Assembly (NCBI GenBank): GCA_020638365.1 | Contig: JACKIQ010000002.1 | Coordinates: forward strand, 62,001-126,000 | Length of the DNA: 64,000 bases | Direction of reading: 5' to 3' | Source: Rhodospirillales bacterium | Lineage (GTDB): Bacteria > Pseudomonadota > Alphaproteobacteria > Micavibrionales > Micavibrionaceae | Shown here: positions 8,522 through 17,874 of the stretch, piece after piece | Layout of the letters: each line of letters opens with the position of its first letter | Position numbering within the stretch: position 1 is the stretch's first letter | Position numbers and translations under genes: made by a program | Notes under the pieces: generated by a model | Told to the model about the DNA's origin: nothing | The model's input: the letters and a program-made list of their open reading frames with translations, nothing else | The model's database searches: none

Positions 8522-9466
8522 ATGTCGGACGCCGATCCTGCTGACAATGAAAAAAAGCCAAGAGCGACGTACAGTCCTCTGATCCTTCTGGCGATAGGTA
8601 TAGCTGTCTATATGTTCTACAACATGAAACAGCAGGCGCCAGAAACCATTCCTGACATGAACCTAACGAAGTCAGCTTCCTCACACTCCGTAGAGCCTGC
8701 TGCAGCCGTTCAAACAGAAGAAAAACTAGACGAAACCTCACCTCCCGCCGTAACGCAGCCCGTTTCTGAAGAACCAAAAAAAGCGGAAAATAACGAAGAA
8801 GAAAAAATTGAAGCTCTGGCGGAGGATACGCAAAGCAATAATGGTGACGGCGATTTAGCTGGCGAAGAGCCCGCCAAGGAAGAAAAGACTAGCTCTGAAG
8901 CTTCTCCTGAAGGCAACGAAACTTTGGCGGCAATGATCAGGCCCCGAACGCTCGGTTCTGACGATGCTCCGGTAAAGATCGTCGAGCACGCGTCTTTTAC
9001 GTGTCCGCACTGCGCTGAATTTCACAAGACAACGTTCAAGGACCTGATAAAGGATTATGTCGACACCGGAAAAGTCCAGATTATCTTTGTTGACTTCCCG
9101 CTCAATCGTGAATCCATGGACGCCAGCATGGTTTCAAGATGCGTCCCGGAAAAAAGCTACTTTAATTTTGTTCGCCTTCTCTTTGAAACGCAACGTGAGT
9201 GGCTGGGAAGCTCTGACTACAGAAAGGCCCTCAAGCAGGATGCGATGATTGCCGGCCTGTCCGCCGAAGCATTTGATTCCTGCATAAGCAATGAGGACCT
9301 ACAAACAGGAATTGCAGATAGGGCAAAGCAGGCATACGAAGAAAATAAAATAGACGGCGTTCCCACCCTTGTTGTTAATAACCGGCAGGCAATCCCCGGT
9401 AACTGGCCCTATGAAAAAATCAGGGAAACGATAGACTCCGAATTGGCGGTTGTCGGCGGTGAATAA
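8522..9466 (+). CDS. Membrane-anchored DsbA-family thiol oxidoreductase
   Basis: 314 residues. The N terminus (~20 residues) is cytoplasmic, followed by one membrane anchor (PLILLAIGIAVYMFY, residues ~20-35), then about 95 residues of acidic low-complexity linker (Glu/Ala/Ser-rich), then a thioredoxin-like_4 domain with the redox motif C-P-H-C (FTCPHCAEFH, near residue 160) and a cis-Pro region GVPTLVVNN. The product is therefore a periplasmic disulfide oxidase or isomerase tethered to the inner membrane. The gene directly precedes smc, an arrangement often seen in alphaproteobacteria. The Shine-Dalgarno GGGAGA is well placed. Substrates are unknown. Confidence 0.9.
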   Translation: MSDADPADNEKKPRATYSPLILLAIGIAVYMFYNMKQQAPETIPDMNLTKSASSHSVEPAAAVQTEEKLDETSPPAVTQPVSEEPKKAENNEEEKIEALAEDTQSNNGDGDLAGEEPAKEEKTSSEASPEGNETLAAMIRPRTLGSDDAPVKIVEHASFTCPHCAEFHKTTFKDLIKDYVDTGKVQIIFVDFPLNRESMDASMVSRCVPEKSYFNFVRLLFETQREWLGSSDYRKALKQDAMIAGLSAEAFDSCISNEDLQTGIADRAKQAYEENKIDGVPTLVVNNRQAIPGNWPYEKIRETIDSELAVVGGE

Positions 9467-9476
9467 GCAGGTCTGA

Positions 9477-12400
9477 ATGATCCATTTCTCGCGTTTACGG
9501 TTATATGGCTTCAAATCTTTTGTTGACAGAACGGAGCTTGAAATCGGTCCCGGCCTGAACGGGATTGTTGGGCCGAACGGTTGCGGAAAATCCAATCTGG
9601 TAGAAGCGTTACGCTGGATTATGGGAGAAAGCTCTGCCAAGCGCATGCGGGGGGGAGGCATGGAAGATGTCATTTTCTCCGGAACGGATAAACGCACCGC
9701 CCGCAACATAGCCGAAGTTTCGGTCCTTCTCGACAACACGAACCGCAAAGCCCCCGCAGCCTATAACGGACTCGACGAAATTGAGATAATCCGGCGCATT
9801 GAGCGTGACCATGGCTCTAACTACAAGATCAACGGCAAAAACGCGCGGGCAAGGGATGTCCAAATGCTTTTTGCCGACACGCTGACAGGGGCGAATTCCC
9901 CGGCCCTCGTATCGCAAGGGGCGATTACGCGAATTATTAACGCCAAGCCTGCTGACCGACGGCTGGTACTCGAAGAATCCGCAGGCGTTTCAGGCCTCTA
10001 TGCCAGACGCCACGAAGCAGAACTGCGTCTGCGCGCCGCCGATACAAACCTCCTGCGTCTCGACGATATAATGGGCAGCATGGAAAGTCGGCTGTCTTCT
10101 CTAAAGAGACAATCAAGGCAGGCGACAAAATACAAAAACCTCAATGCACAGATCCGCCAGTTCGAAGTCATGATCGCATGGCTCGAATGGAACGCCCTGC
10201 AGACAAGGCAGGAAGAGCTGCACAAATCCTTCGTTGAAGTAGAAAGCAAGGTGGCAGAGCAACTCGCAATAGTCGCTCGACTCACAAAAATACAAACCAG
10301 TCAGGCTGAAGACCTTCCCGCCCTCCGTAAAAAGGAAACGGAAATTGCCGCATCGCTGCAAACCCGAAAGATCCTCCTGCAACGTATGGAAGACGATGAA
10401 AAGCGTCACAAGGAACAGTTGGAAGAATCTCAGGCGCTTCTGGAACAAGCTAAGCAGGACGTTACGCACGAAACACAGCAATTCGAGGAAAACAGCAGAA
10501 CCCTTGAACGCATTCAGTCCGAAGAAAAAGATATTACGGACTCTTGCAGCAACGAACAGTCCGTTTCCGAGCGAAAAATGAAAGAACGTGACGCTCTTCA
10601 CGTGCGCTTGAATGAATGGGAAGAGCGCTTCACCATCCTGAAGGAAACCATGGCTGAATCACGAGCCCGTCGAGAAGCGATAGAAAACAGGATAAAAACG
10701 GCTGATGAGAGACTGTTCATGCTTCAAAACCGCCGGTCCAAAATCGAGACAGACATAAGCGGCCTGAACCTGGGCGAAGAAAACACTGCGGAAATCAAGA
10801 AACTCGAAGAAAAGATACTAAACCTAGAAGCAACCCTGAAGAACCTGAATTCACAGGTGGAAGGCAAACAAGCCGCCATTGCATCCTCTACGGATAAAAC
10901 AGAAGCCGCCCGCAAAGAAATGACAATCAACCAAAGCGAACTTGACCGCCTGAAAGCTGAACTCGCGACCCTGAGTAAAATTTTTGAATCCGACCGCGGC
11001 CTGGAATTTAAAGCGGTGCTGGATGACATAACCACAGAATCAGGGTTTGAACAGGCCCTCTCCCGTGCCTTGGGCGAATCTCTGAACGCTTCGCTTGATA
11101 ATTCCGCGCCGGCGTTCTGGAGCAACGCCGCCAATAGTGATACGCCTGAGTTGCCGGAAGGCCTCCCCCCCCTCTTCCCGCATATAAATGCGCCCCTGCC
11201 TCTGCATGCCGCCCTCTCCCAGATCGGTTGTGTCGAAGAAGAAAGCGAAGGCGAAGCCCTGTCGGTAAAACTGAAAACAGGACAGTCTATCGTTTCAGCA
11301 AAGGGAGATTACTGGCGCTGGGACGGCCTGCGCATAAAAGCATCGGCGACAGACCGGCACTCACAACTAATAACGCAGAAAAACCGTCTTTCGGAACTTC
11401 AGGCAATCAGACATGAACATGAACAGAAGGCAGAAAAATCCAGAAGGTTTCTAGAACAAGCGATAGAATCTGAAAAAGCCTCCCGTCAGGACTTGGAGCA
11501 AACAAGCCAGAAAATCCGCGCCCTAGAGCAGGAGCTTAACAAAGCGCGCCCTGCCTTGATCCATATCCGTGAAAAAATTTCCGGCATTGAAAAAGAAAAA
11601 AGCCGTCTTGCTGAAACGCTCAAAACGGTTATGGAAGATATTCAGTCTCAGGAAAAAGCGCTGCAGGACGACAGACATCAACTTTTAGCTATAGAAAAAA
11701 GCCAGTCACCCGAACAGGAAAAAGAACTGGAAAAAGAGCAAAATACCCTGAATGCCTTGCGGGAAAATTACCGTGAAGCCGTACGCGATTACGACCTGTT
11801 TGAACAACAGAGTAATACCCGCCGCGCCCGTCTGCAGGCGATTGCCGACGAACGAATCAGCCTGCAAAACCGGACAATTCGCTCCCGCGAAAGACTGAAA
11901 AGCCTGAAACAACGAATTGAAAGCCTGAAAGATAAGCACGCGGAACTCGAACAACAACCTGCCGCAGTCGATACCGATCGCTCTGAATTGTTACAGATCA
12001 TAACGGACATGGAAAATCAAAGAAACATGGCCGCAGAAGAATTGGCCGCACGCGAATCTGCGATTTCCGAAACCTCGAAAGAGCTGAAGTCGTCTGAACT
12101 GACTCTGGGCTTGGCCCGCGAAGATAGAGCCCGGATTGAAGCGACTCTGACGGCAATAAATGAACAACTGGAAAGCATGAACAATTCCATTGAGCAGCGT
12201 TTCCGTATGAAGCCCTCTGCCCTCCCGGAACATACCGCGGAAGATCTGGTAAATTACCGTCACGGCGATCTGGAAAATCTGAAAAAGCGGCAGGAAAAAC
12301 TGACCGGCGAACGCGATTCCATCGGCCCTGTAAATCTTCAGGCTGACAAAGAGGCAGAGGACCTGGAAAAGGAAGTTTCGGAACTCATGCGAGAGCGCAA

Positions 12401-12953
12401 TGAATTGATGCAGGCGATCGAGGAACTTCGCGGAGCCATCAGCCGGATTAACAAGGAAGCCCGCACCCGCCTCATGCAGGCCTTTGAAAGTGTAAACACG
12501 CATTTCCAGAGCCTGTTCACACGCCTGTTCGAAGGAGGAAAAGCTCATCTGGCCCTGATCGACTCGCCAGACCCTCTTGAAGCCGGCCTGGAGATCTTTG
12601 CACAGCCGCCTGGAAAAACATTACAATCCCTCTCCCTCCTCTCGGGAGGAGAACAGACATTAACGTCCATCGCCTTGATTTTCGCGATGTTTCTCACAAA
12701 CCCCTCTCCGATTTGCGTGCTTGACGAAATTGACGCGCCGCTGGACGATGCCAACGTGGACCGTGTATGCAACCTATTGGAAGAAATTGCGGAGCGTGGT
12801 GAAACACGGTTCCTGATTATCACGCACCACCGCTTGACGATGGCCCGTATGGATAGACTCTACGGCGTTACAATGACGGAAAAAGGAGTCTCGCAACTCG
12901 TGTCGGTCGACCTTCACCGCTCCTTTGACTTCTCTGACCAGAAGGTCGCCTGA
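9477..12953 (+). CDS. smc: Chromosome segregation protein SMC
   Basis: 1158 residues with full SMC architecture: the N-terminal ATPase half with Walker A GPNGCGKS (residues 32-39), a long coiled coil (~170-500), a hinge around residues 505-640 (GLEFKAVLDDI ... ALGESLNASLD), a second coiled coil, and the C-terminal half with signature LLSGGEQTL and Walker B ICVLDEIDAPLDD. SMC dimers with ScpA/ScpB organise and segregate the chromosome; scpA/scpB are not in this window. The start is 10 bp after the dsbA-like stop and atpI starts 2 bp after its own stop, so a dsbA-smc-atpI transcript is possible. Confidence 0.97.
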   Translation: MIHFSRLRLYGFKSFVDRTELEIGPGLNGIVGPNGCGKSNLVEALRWIMGESSAKRMRGGGMEDVIFSGTDKRTARNIAEVSVLLDNTNRKAPAAYNGLDEIEIIRRIERDHGSNYKINGKNARARDVQMLFADTLTGANSPALVSQGAITRIINAKPADRRLVLEESAGVSGLYARRHEAELRLRAADTNLLRLDDIMGSMESRLSSLKRQSRQATKYKNLNAQIRQFEVMIAWLEWNALQTRQEELHKSFVEVESKVAEQLAIVARLTKIQTSQAEDLPALRKKETEIAASLQTRKILLQRMEDDEKRHKEQLEESQALLEQAKQDVTHETQQFEENSRTLERIQSEEKDITDSCSNEQSVSERKMKERDALHVRLNEWEERFTILKETMAESRARREAIENRIKTADERLFMLQNRRSKIETDISGLNLGEENTAEIKKLEEKILNLEATLKNLNSQVEGKQAAIASSTDKTEAARKEMTINQSELDRLKAELATLSKIFESDRGLEFKAVLDDITTESGFEQALSRALGESLNASLDNSAPAFWSNAANSDTPELPEGLPPLFPHINAPLPLHAALSQIGCVEEESEGEALSVKLKTGQSIVSAKGDYWRWDGLRIKASATDRHSQLITQKNRLSELQAIRHEHEQKAEKSRRFLEQAIESEKASRQDLEQTSQKIRALEQELNKARPALIHIREKISGIEKEKSRLAETLKTVMEDIQSQEKALQDDRHQLLAIEKSQSPEQEKELEKEQNTLNALRENYREAVRDYDLFEQQSNTRRARLQAIADERISLQNRTIRSRERLKSLKQRIESLKDKHAELEQQPAAVDTDRSELLQIITDMENQRNMAAEELAARESAISETSKELKSSELTLGLAREDRARIEATLTAINEQLESMNNSIEQRFRMKPSALPEHTAEDLVNYRHGDLENLKKRQEKLTGERDSIGPVNLQADKEAEDLEKEVSELMRERNELMQAIEELRGAISRINKEARTRLMQAFESVNTHFQSLFTRLFEGGKAHLALIDSPDPLEAGLEIFAQPPGKTLQSLSLLSGGEQTLTSIALIFAMFLTNPSPICVLDEIDAPLDDANVDRVCNLLEEIAERGETRFLIITHHRLTMARMDRLYGVTMTEKGVSQLVSVDLHRSFDFSDQKVA

Positions 12954-12955
12954 AA

Positions 12956-13276
12956 ATGGAAGACGATCAGAACGAAGCCGATAAAGACGACTTTGCCAAA
13001 CGTCTGCAAGCGGCCCGCACCGAATTTCAGAAAATGGAGGAGCAAACGGGACGCGCCGCGCCCTCTGATAAAACAGATGAAGGCGCGATCCGAAGCGGTC
13101 GGGCGGGCTCGGAACTGCTCGGAAGTATTTTTGCAGGAGCCCTTTTAGGCTTTCTGATCGACAAGGTCCTGCCCACGGCTCCGTGGGGCCTGATCGGAAT
13201 GATGGTACTGGGCATGGTAAGCGGCGTCCTGCGAGCGAACGCAGCAATGCAAAAAAACAACAAAAACAACTCTTAG
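12956..13276 (+). CDS. atpI: ATP synthase accessory protein AtpI
   Basis: 106 residues: about 50 charged residues, then SGRAGSELLGSIFAGALLGFLIDKVLPTAPWGLIGMMVLGMVSGVLRA, the two-helix AtpI/AtpQ-type membrane module common in alphaproteobacteria. AtpI helps assemble the c-ring or handles Mg2+ for the Fo sector. It lies immediately upstream of atpB, as expected, but is separated from it by 153 bp and almost abuts smc. I see no clear terminator in that gap. Confidence 0.88.
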   Translation: MEDDQNEADKDDFAKRLQAARTEFQKMEEQTGRAAPSDKTDEGAIRSGRAGSELLGSIFAGALLGFLIDKVLPTAPWGLIGMMVLGMVSGVLRANAAMQKNNKNNS

Positions 13277-13429
13277 GCAAAAATACAGCTTTTTTTAGGA
13301 AAATTTACCCTCCTGCCGACAAAGCCATAAAAAAAAGCAAATCCAGCAAAAAACGGGCATTGCACGCCCCAACAAAATACGCTACAAACTTTTAAAATTT
13401 TAAGAATTACCAGTGCGTAAGAGGGTATT
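13277..13429 (+). other. atpI-atpB intergenic leader
   Basis: 153 bp, A-rich. It contains a short GGGC/GCCC hairpin around 13355-13370 without a T-tract, and an AT-rich block (13388-13405) close to atpB. The Shine-Dalgarno GAGGG (13421-13425) sits only 4 bp before the GTG start. I cannot define a promoter or a terminator with confidence. Confidence 0.3.
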
Positions 13430-14176
13430 GTGGCAAATCCGATCCACCAGTTCGAAATTATCGAATACGTAAGATTGCCTGTTCAGGCAGTGGATCTGTC
13501 TTTTACGAATTCCTCTCTGGCCATGGTCCTCGGCGCGGTTATTTCTACCGCCTTTATGACTTCCGCTATGCGGCGGCGTGCGATAGTTCCCGGCCGCCTT
13601 CAGATGTCAGCCGAACTCCTGTATGAGTTTGTGGGCAAGATGGTTAAAACCAATATCGGGAAAAAGGGACGTATCTATCTGCCTTTTATCTTTACCCTCT
13701 TGATATTCGTACTCATGGGCAACCTGCTGGGCCTTGTGCCTTACATGTTCACCTATACATCACACCTGATAGTGACCGGGGCGCTAGCGCTGCTCGTTTT
13801 CTTCGCGGTTATCGGTTTTGGTCTGTACAACCATGGAACCCACTTTTTCTCGCTGTTCCTGCCTCCCAATGTTCCTTGGTGGCTTGTAGCGTTTATTATC
13901 CCGATCGAAATTATTTCGTTTTTTGTACGCCCCCTGACCCTTTCTGTTCGTCTTTTCGCCAACATGATGGCGGGCCACATCGTATTGAAAGTCGTCGTGT
14001 CATTCGCCATAGGTGCCGCAAGTCTGGGAGCTTTAGGCAGCTTGCTAGGGGTATTTCCGGTACTGATAAATGTCGCGATGTTGCTGTTCGAGCTTCTGGT
14101 AGCTTTCGTGCAAGCGTACGTTTTTGCCATTCTGGCATGCGTATATCTTAAGGATAGCGTTGATCTTCATCATTGA
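13430..14176 (+). CDS. atpB: ATP synthase Fo subunit a
   Basis: 248 residues with five to six membrane helices. The essential arginine segment is present in helix 4 (LTLSVRLFANMMAGHIV), and the final helix AFVQAYVFAILACVYLKDSVDLHH carries the conserved Gln. Subunit a forms the proton half-channels against the c-ring. The start is GTG at 13430 (MANPIHQFEI), which fits alphaproteobacterial homologues, with GAGGG just upstream. First gene of the Fo cluster atpB-E-F'-F; the F1 genes are elsewhere, as usual for alphaproteobacteria. Confidence 0.97.
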   Translation: MANPIHQFEIIEYVRLPVQAVDLSFTNSSLAMVLGAVISTAFMTSAMRRRAIVPGRLQMSAELLYEFVGKMVKTNIGKKGRIYLPFIFTLLIFVLMGNLLGLVPYMFTYTSHLIVTGALALLVFFAVIGFGLYNHGTHFFSLFLPPNVPWWLVAFIIPIEIISFFVRPLTLSVRLFANMMAGHIVLKVVVSFAIGAASLGALGSLLGVFPVLINVAMLLFELLVAFVQAYVFAILACVYLKDSVDLHH

Positions 14177-14249
14177 GAAAGTATGAACGCGCCGGATTAA
14201 AGGGAATTTTGTGTTTAACTGGACTTTAATTTACTGAGAGGAAAGAAAA

Positions 14250-14474
14250 ATGGATCCACAAGTAGCAAAACTTATCGCTGGTGCACTGGTAACTCTGCCG
14301 GCTTTCGGGGCGGCGGTCGGCCTTGGGCTGTATTTCGCGGCCTATAATCAGGCTTTGGCCCGCAACCCGGAGACAAAGGGCGCCTTGGATGAAAAATACT
14401 TCCTGAGCTTGGCCTTTATCGAAGCGCTCGGAATTATTCCGATCGGTATCGGCGCCGCCCTCCTGTTTGGTTGA
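14250..14474 (+). CDS. atpE: ATP synthase Fo subunit c
   Basis: 74 residues forming the two-helix hairpin of the c-ring. Helix 1 carries the Gly-rich packing motif (GAAVGLGLYFAAY), the polar loop is ALARNPETKG, and the proton-carrying carboxylate is Glu58 in FIEALGIIP. It has a strong purine-rich ribosome binding site (GAGAGGAAAG, 14235-14244), consistent with the high copy number needed for c. 73 bp separate it from atpB. Confidence 0.97.
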   Translation: MDPQVAKLIAGALVTLPAFGAAVGLGLYFAAYNQALARNPETKGALDEKYFLSLAFIEALGIIPIGIGAALLFG

Positions 14475-14511
14475 TGCTCCGTTTACACGGTAGCGCCTTG
14501 GAAACTGGGTC

Positions 14512-15150
14512 ATGATTCGTCGGATTCGCATAATTTGCACAACCCTCTGGGCAGCAGCGGTAACGCTTTACTGCATGCCGTTTGCCTTCGCTTCTGAAGA
14601 GCTTCACGCTGCCGATGTCGGTGAAGCCCTTCAAGCGGCGACGATGGAACATGCATCGGGTCATCAGACAGCCCAGCACGGATCGGGCGGGTTGCCTCAA
14701 TTGGACCCCTCAACCTTCGAAACACAGCTGATCTGGCTCTTTATTGTCTTCACCTTCCTGTATATGTTTTTCTCCAAAAGAAGCCTGCCGGAAGTCAGGA
14801 CAGTTATAGAAAACAGGCATGAGCGCATTCAGAATGATCTGGACACGGCCGGAAAGCTTAAATCGGAAGCCGAGACCGTTCGCAAACATTACGAAGAAAG
14901 TTTGCTTCAGGCTCAGGACAAAGCTGCGCAAATTTTTAGCGAGGTAGAGGAATCTATCCGGATAAAAGCGGAAAGCGGCCTGAAGGACTTTTCCGAGAAA
15001 TCCGCAAACCAGCTCGTCAAGCTTGAAAGTGACCTGAAAAAGGTCAAGGACAATGCCCTAAAGGAAATGGATTCCATGAGCATGGATATTGGGAAAGCTG
15101 CCGCGGAAAAAATCCTGGGCGATAAAATTAAATCGGCTAAAGCGGCATAA
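14512..15150 (+). CDS. atpF': ATP synthase Fo subunit b' (peripheral stalk)
   Basis: 212 residues. The N terminus is hydrophobic and signal-like (to ~residue 27), followed by a His-containing linker and the membrane helix LIWLFIVFTFLYMFFSKRSLPEVRTVIENR (~75-104), then the long amphipathic stalk helix (LDTAGKLKSEAETVRKHYEE...). This is the divergent b' of alphaproteobacteria and phototrophs, which pairs with b to hold F1. The N-terminal extension before the anchor is also seen in alphaproteobacterial b'. Gene order confirms the call. Confidence 0.92.
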   Translation: MIRRIRIICTTLWAAAVTLYCMPFAFASEELHAADVGEALQAATMEHASGHQTAQHGSGGLPQLDPSTFETQLIWLFIVFTFLYMFFSKRSLPEVRTVIENRHERIQNDLDTAGKLKSEAETVRKHYEESLLQAQDKAAQIFSEVEESIRIKAESGLKDFSEKSANQLVKLESDLKKVKDNALKEMDSMSMDIGKAAAEKILGDKIKSAKAA

Positions 15151-15178
15151 TGATATTAAACCTTAAGAGACTAAGACC

Positions 15179-15685
15179 ATGCTTGAACTTTTAAAACATG
15201 ATTCGAATCTCTGGCTGCTATTTTCCTTTGTCATCTTTGTGTTCATATTATGGAAATATGGAAAGGCTCCTGTTCTGGCCTATCTCGACGGTCGCATTGA
15301 ACAAATTCGCAAGGAAATAGAAAGCGCAGAAAATCTTCGCGTGGAAGCGCAGGAACTTCTGGCACAGTACCAGCGAAAACAAAGAGACGCAGAAAAGGAA
15401 GCGGCGCGTATTATAGAAACCGCCAACAAAAACGCCGAGCAGATTCGAAAAAAATCTGAGGCCGATTTGGAGGAAACTATGCAGCGCCGGGAAAAACAGC
15501 TCGCACAGCGTATTGAACAGATGAAACAGGATGCAAAGCAGGAAATCAGCGATTACGCATCTAATCTTGCGTTGAAGGCGGCACAGGATATTATCGAAAA
15601 ACAACTTGAAGATAAGTCCGCCTACAATACCCTTGTCGAAAATTCTATCTCGAATGTCGGAAAACAGGGTAATCTCCTAAATTAA
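15179..15685 (+). CDS. atpF: ATP synthase Fo subunit b
   Basis: 168 residues: the membrane anchor LWLLFSFVIFVFILWKYGKAPVLAYLDGR near the N terminus, then a continuous charged coiled-coil stalk (residues ~35-150) of the b subunit. Partner of b' in the heterodimeric peripheral stalk. It starts 28 bp after atpF' and ends the Fo operon; a 79 bp gap separates it from proA. Confidence 0.95.
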   Translation: MLELLKHDSNLWLLFSFVIFVFILWKYGKAPVLAYLDGRIEQIRKEIESAENLRVEAQELLAQYQRKQRDAEKEAARIIETANKNAEQIRKKSEADLEETMQRREKQLAQRIEQMKQDAKQEISDYASNLALKAAQDIIEKQLEDKSAYNTLVENSISNVGKQGNLLN

Positions 15686-15764
15686 GGACTGCCGGAAGCC
15701 TGTATATCCAAATTATGGAACAAGGGCTTTAGGCACGAAATTAAAAGCTGGAGCGTCAAGGCAC

Positions 15765-17042
15765 ATGGCTGAGTTGGCAAATAAAAACGATCCTCAGGAA
15801 ATAGTCGCCAAATTAGGAAAAGGAGCCAGAAAAGCTGCTGCCGAGTTGCTGCGCACCCCGACCGAGACTATCAACGATGCGCTAGACAGACTTGCCGAGG
15901 GGCTGCGGAAAAATACGGCGCTAATTCTGCAAGAGAACAGGAAGGACCTCGCCGCAGCCAAAGATCGAGGTCTGAGCGCAGCCATGACCGACCGCCTGAT
16001 GCTCGACGAAAAACGTGTCGAAGGGATCGCCTCTGGAGTAGAAACCGTACGCGCCCTGCCCGACCCGGTAGACAGGGTGCTTTGGAATACTGATCGCCCT
16101 AACGGGATTCGGATCGAACGTGTGGCCGTCCCTATCGGGGTTCTGGGCATGATTTATGAATCGCGCCCGAACGTAACCGTCGATGCTTCAATTCTGTGCC
16201 TTAAATCACATAATGCGGTCATTTTACGGGGCGGCTCTGAAAGTCTCTTCAGTTCTCTGGCCTTACACAAAATAATCCAGAGTGCTCTTGAAGACGCTGG
16301 CCTACCGGCCGAAGCTGTTTCCATGATCCCCGTCAGCGACCGCGAGGCGGTAGGCGCCATGCTCCGCGCCTCAGAATATATAGACGTCATGATCCCGCGC
16401 GGTGGCCGGGGACTGATTGAACGCGTAATCACAGAGGCACGAATGCCTGTTTTCGGCCACCTTGAGGGCCTCTGTCATATTTACGTTCATCCTTCCGTCA
16501 AGCCTGAAATCGCGCTGGACGTAACATTGAACGCGAAGATGCGAAGAACAGGAATATGTGGAGCTATGGAAACGCTGCTCTTGGATGCAGACCTTGACAA
16601 AGATTTGTCCAAAAAGGTCCTCTCTCAACTTCTGGACAAGGGATGTGAACTTGTCGGCGATAAGCAAACACAGACGCTAGACTCCCGTATCGGGCAAGCA
16701 ACCGAAGAAGATTGGCGAACGGAATACCTCGCACCAAAACTGAGCGTGCGTACAATCAAAGGCGTAAAAGAAGCCGTTGAACATATTATCAAGTTCGGAT
16801 CGCATCATACGGACTGTATCCTCGCGGAGGATCAGGAACCTGTGTCCTACTTCCTGAAAAACGTTGATAGCGGCATCGTCTTGCATAACGCTTCCACCCA
16901 GTTTGCTGACGGGGGCGAATTCGGCATGGGAGCTGAAATAGGCATCGCCACGGGAAAACTGCATGCCCGAGGCCCCGTTGGTTTGGAACAGCTATGCACT
17001 TATAAGTATCTCGTCCACGGCACAGGGCAGACAAGACCTTAA
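15765..17042 (+). CDS. proA: Gamma-glutamyl phosphate reductase
   Basis: 425 residues of the aldehyde-dehydrogenase-like ProA family, which reduces glutamyl-5-phosphate with NADPH in proline synthesis. Visible features are the cofactor-binding IGVLGMIYESRPNVTVDA, HNAVILRGGSES, the PRGG loop, the catalytic cysteine in MRRTGICGAMETLL, and the C-terminal FGMGAEIGIATGKLHARGPVGLEQLCTYKY. proB is not adjacent; the usual alphaproteobacterial order proB-proA-nadD is retained only for proA-nadD. Confidence 0.97.
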   Translation: MAELANKNDPQEIVAKLGKGARKAAAELLRTPTETINDALDRLAEGLRKNTALILQENRKDLAAAKDRGLSAAMTDRLMLDEKRVEGIASGVETVRALPDPVDRVLWNTDRPNGIRIERVAVPIGVLGMIYESRPNVTVDASILCLKSHNAVILRGGSESLFSSLALHKIIQSALEDAGLPAEAVSMIPVSDREAVGAMLRASEYIDVMIPRGGRGLIERVITEARMPVFGHLEGLCHIYVHPSVKPEIALDVTLNAKMRRTGICGAMETLLLDADLDKDLSKKVLSQLLDKGCELVGDKQTQTLDSRIGQATEEDWRTEYLAPKLSVRTIKGVKEAVEHIIKFGSHHTDCILAEDQEPVSYFLKNVDSGIVLHNASTQFADGGEFGMGAEIGIATGKLHARGPVGLEQLCTYKYLVHGTGQTRP

Positions 17043-17071
17043 ATCTCATCACTTAACCAAGCGCAAACTAT

Positions 17072-17725
17072 ATGCCCCTCTTTTCCACACCAACCCTGCT
17101 CAGTAGCCCGCGTTGGAAAAATATGCGCATAGGACTGCTCGGCGGTTCCTTTAATCCGCCTCATGAAGGTCACATGCATATCTCCCGCATTGCCTTGTCC
17201 GCATTGAACCTGCATGCCGTCTGGTGGATAGTAACCCCGAATAACCCGTTAAAGCACGCCTCGACGCTCTTGCCTTACGAACAACGCATAAAACTCTGCC
17301 ACGACAGGATCAAAGACCACACAAAAATTATCGTTACGGATATAGAAAGAACTTTGAATTCCAGCATCACACTAGACACAGTGCAAAAATTGAAAGAGTA
17401 CTATCGCAACACGCACTTTGTCTGGATAACCGGAATGGATAACGCTTTGAACATTCACAAATGGAACCACTGGAAAATACTGCTTAACGAAATCTGCATG
17501 CTTCATATTACGCGCCACCCGGCTGTCTCTCTGACCCAGCGATGCCCTCAGAGACTCCTTTCAAACCACAGACATGAGATTCTCCAGAGAGGAGGTAAAG
17601 TTCCCCTAATACCGGGAATTTCCTACTGGCTGCTTCAAAAGAAAATGATCAATGTGTCCTCAACGGAAATAAGAAATAAAAACAACGAGTTAAGTGCAGA
17701 AATGGCCTCTGGTAAAAACGGCTAG
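17072..17725 (+). CDS. nadD: Nicotinate-nucleotide adenylyltransferase
   Basis: 217 residues. NadD makes nicotinic acid adenine dinucleotide in NAD synthesis. The nucleotidyl-transferase motif GGSFNPPHEGH occurs near residues 23-33 and the C-terminal VSSTEIRNK is the ISSTxIR motif. A second ATG at 17123 starts directly at MRIGLLGGSFNP; the longer start is kept because alphaproteobacterial NadD often has a short leader, but neither start has a strong ribosome binding site. 29 bp after proA. Confidence 0.93.
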   Translation: MPLFSTPTLLSSPRWKNMRIGLLGGSFNPPHEGHMHISRIALSALNLHAVWWIVTPNNPLKHASTLLPYEQRIKLCHDRIKDHTKIIVTDIERTLNSSITLDTVQKLKEYYRNTHFVWITGMDNALNIHKWNHWKILLNEICMLHITRHPAVSLTQRCPQRLLSNHRHEILQRGGKVPLIPGISYWLLQKKMINVSSTEIRNKNNELSAEMASGKNG

Positions 17726-17811
17726 AAAAAAAAGGATTTTGCGAAAAAGACGCCCTCAGTGTAAAATTTAAGTATGATAGGAAAAAAACTAACATTGGAG
17801 GGTTGGAAAGC

Positions 17812-17874
17812 GTGAGGCTACGCGTTTTCTGTAATATCCTTGGCAATGAAGACATTTGGTCAAAGACGGGCTGA
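17812..17874 (+). CDS. Candidate 20-residue leader peptide before rsfS
   Basis: A short frame starts with GTG at 17812, preceded by GGAGGG (17797-17802) at 9 bp spacing, and encodes MRLRVFCNILGNEDIWSKTG before TGA at 17872-17874. The stop lies inside the 5' arm of the terminator hairpin at 17870-17890. A ribosome finishing this peptide would cover that arm, so it could control readthrough into rsfS. This is inference from geometry; the peptide has no obvious run of one regulatory amino acid. Confidence 0.4.
   Translation: MRLRVFCNILGNEDIWSKTG

Noticed and set aside
13355..13370. GGGC/GCCC hairpin between atpI and atpB
   Set aside because: Four-pair stem with no T-tract; not a supported terminator.
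14215..14229. TTAA-N7-TTAA, a full CtrA-type site, before atpE
   Set aside because: The leader is AT-rich, atpE is inside a housekeeping operon, and one match of this low-information motif is expected by chance.
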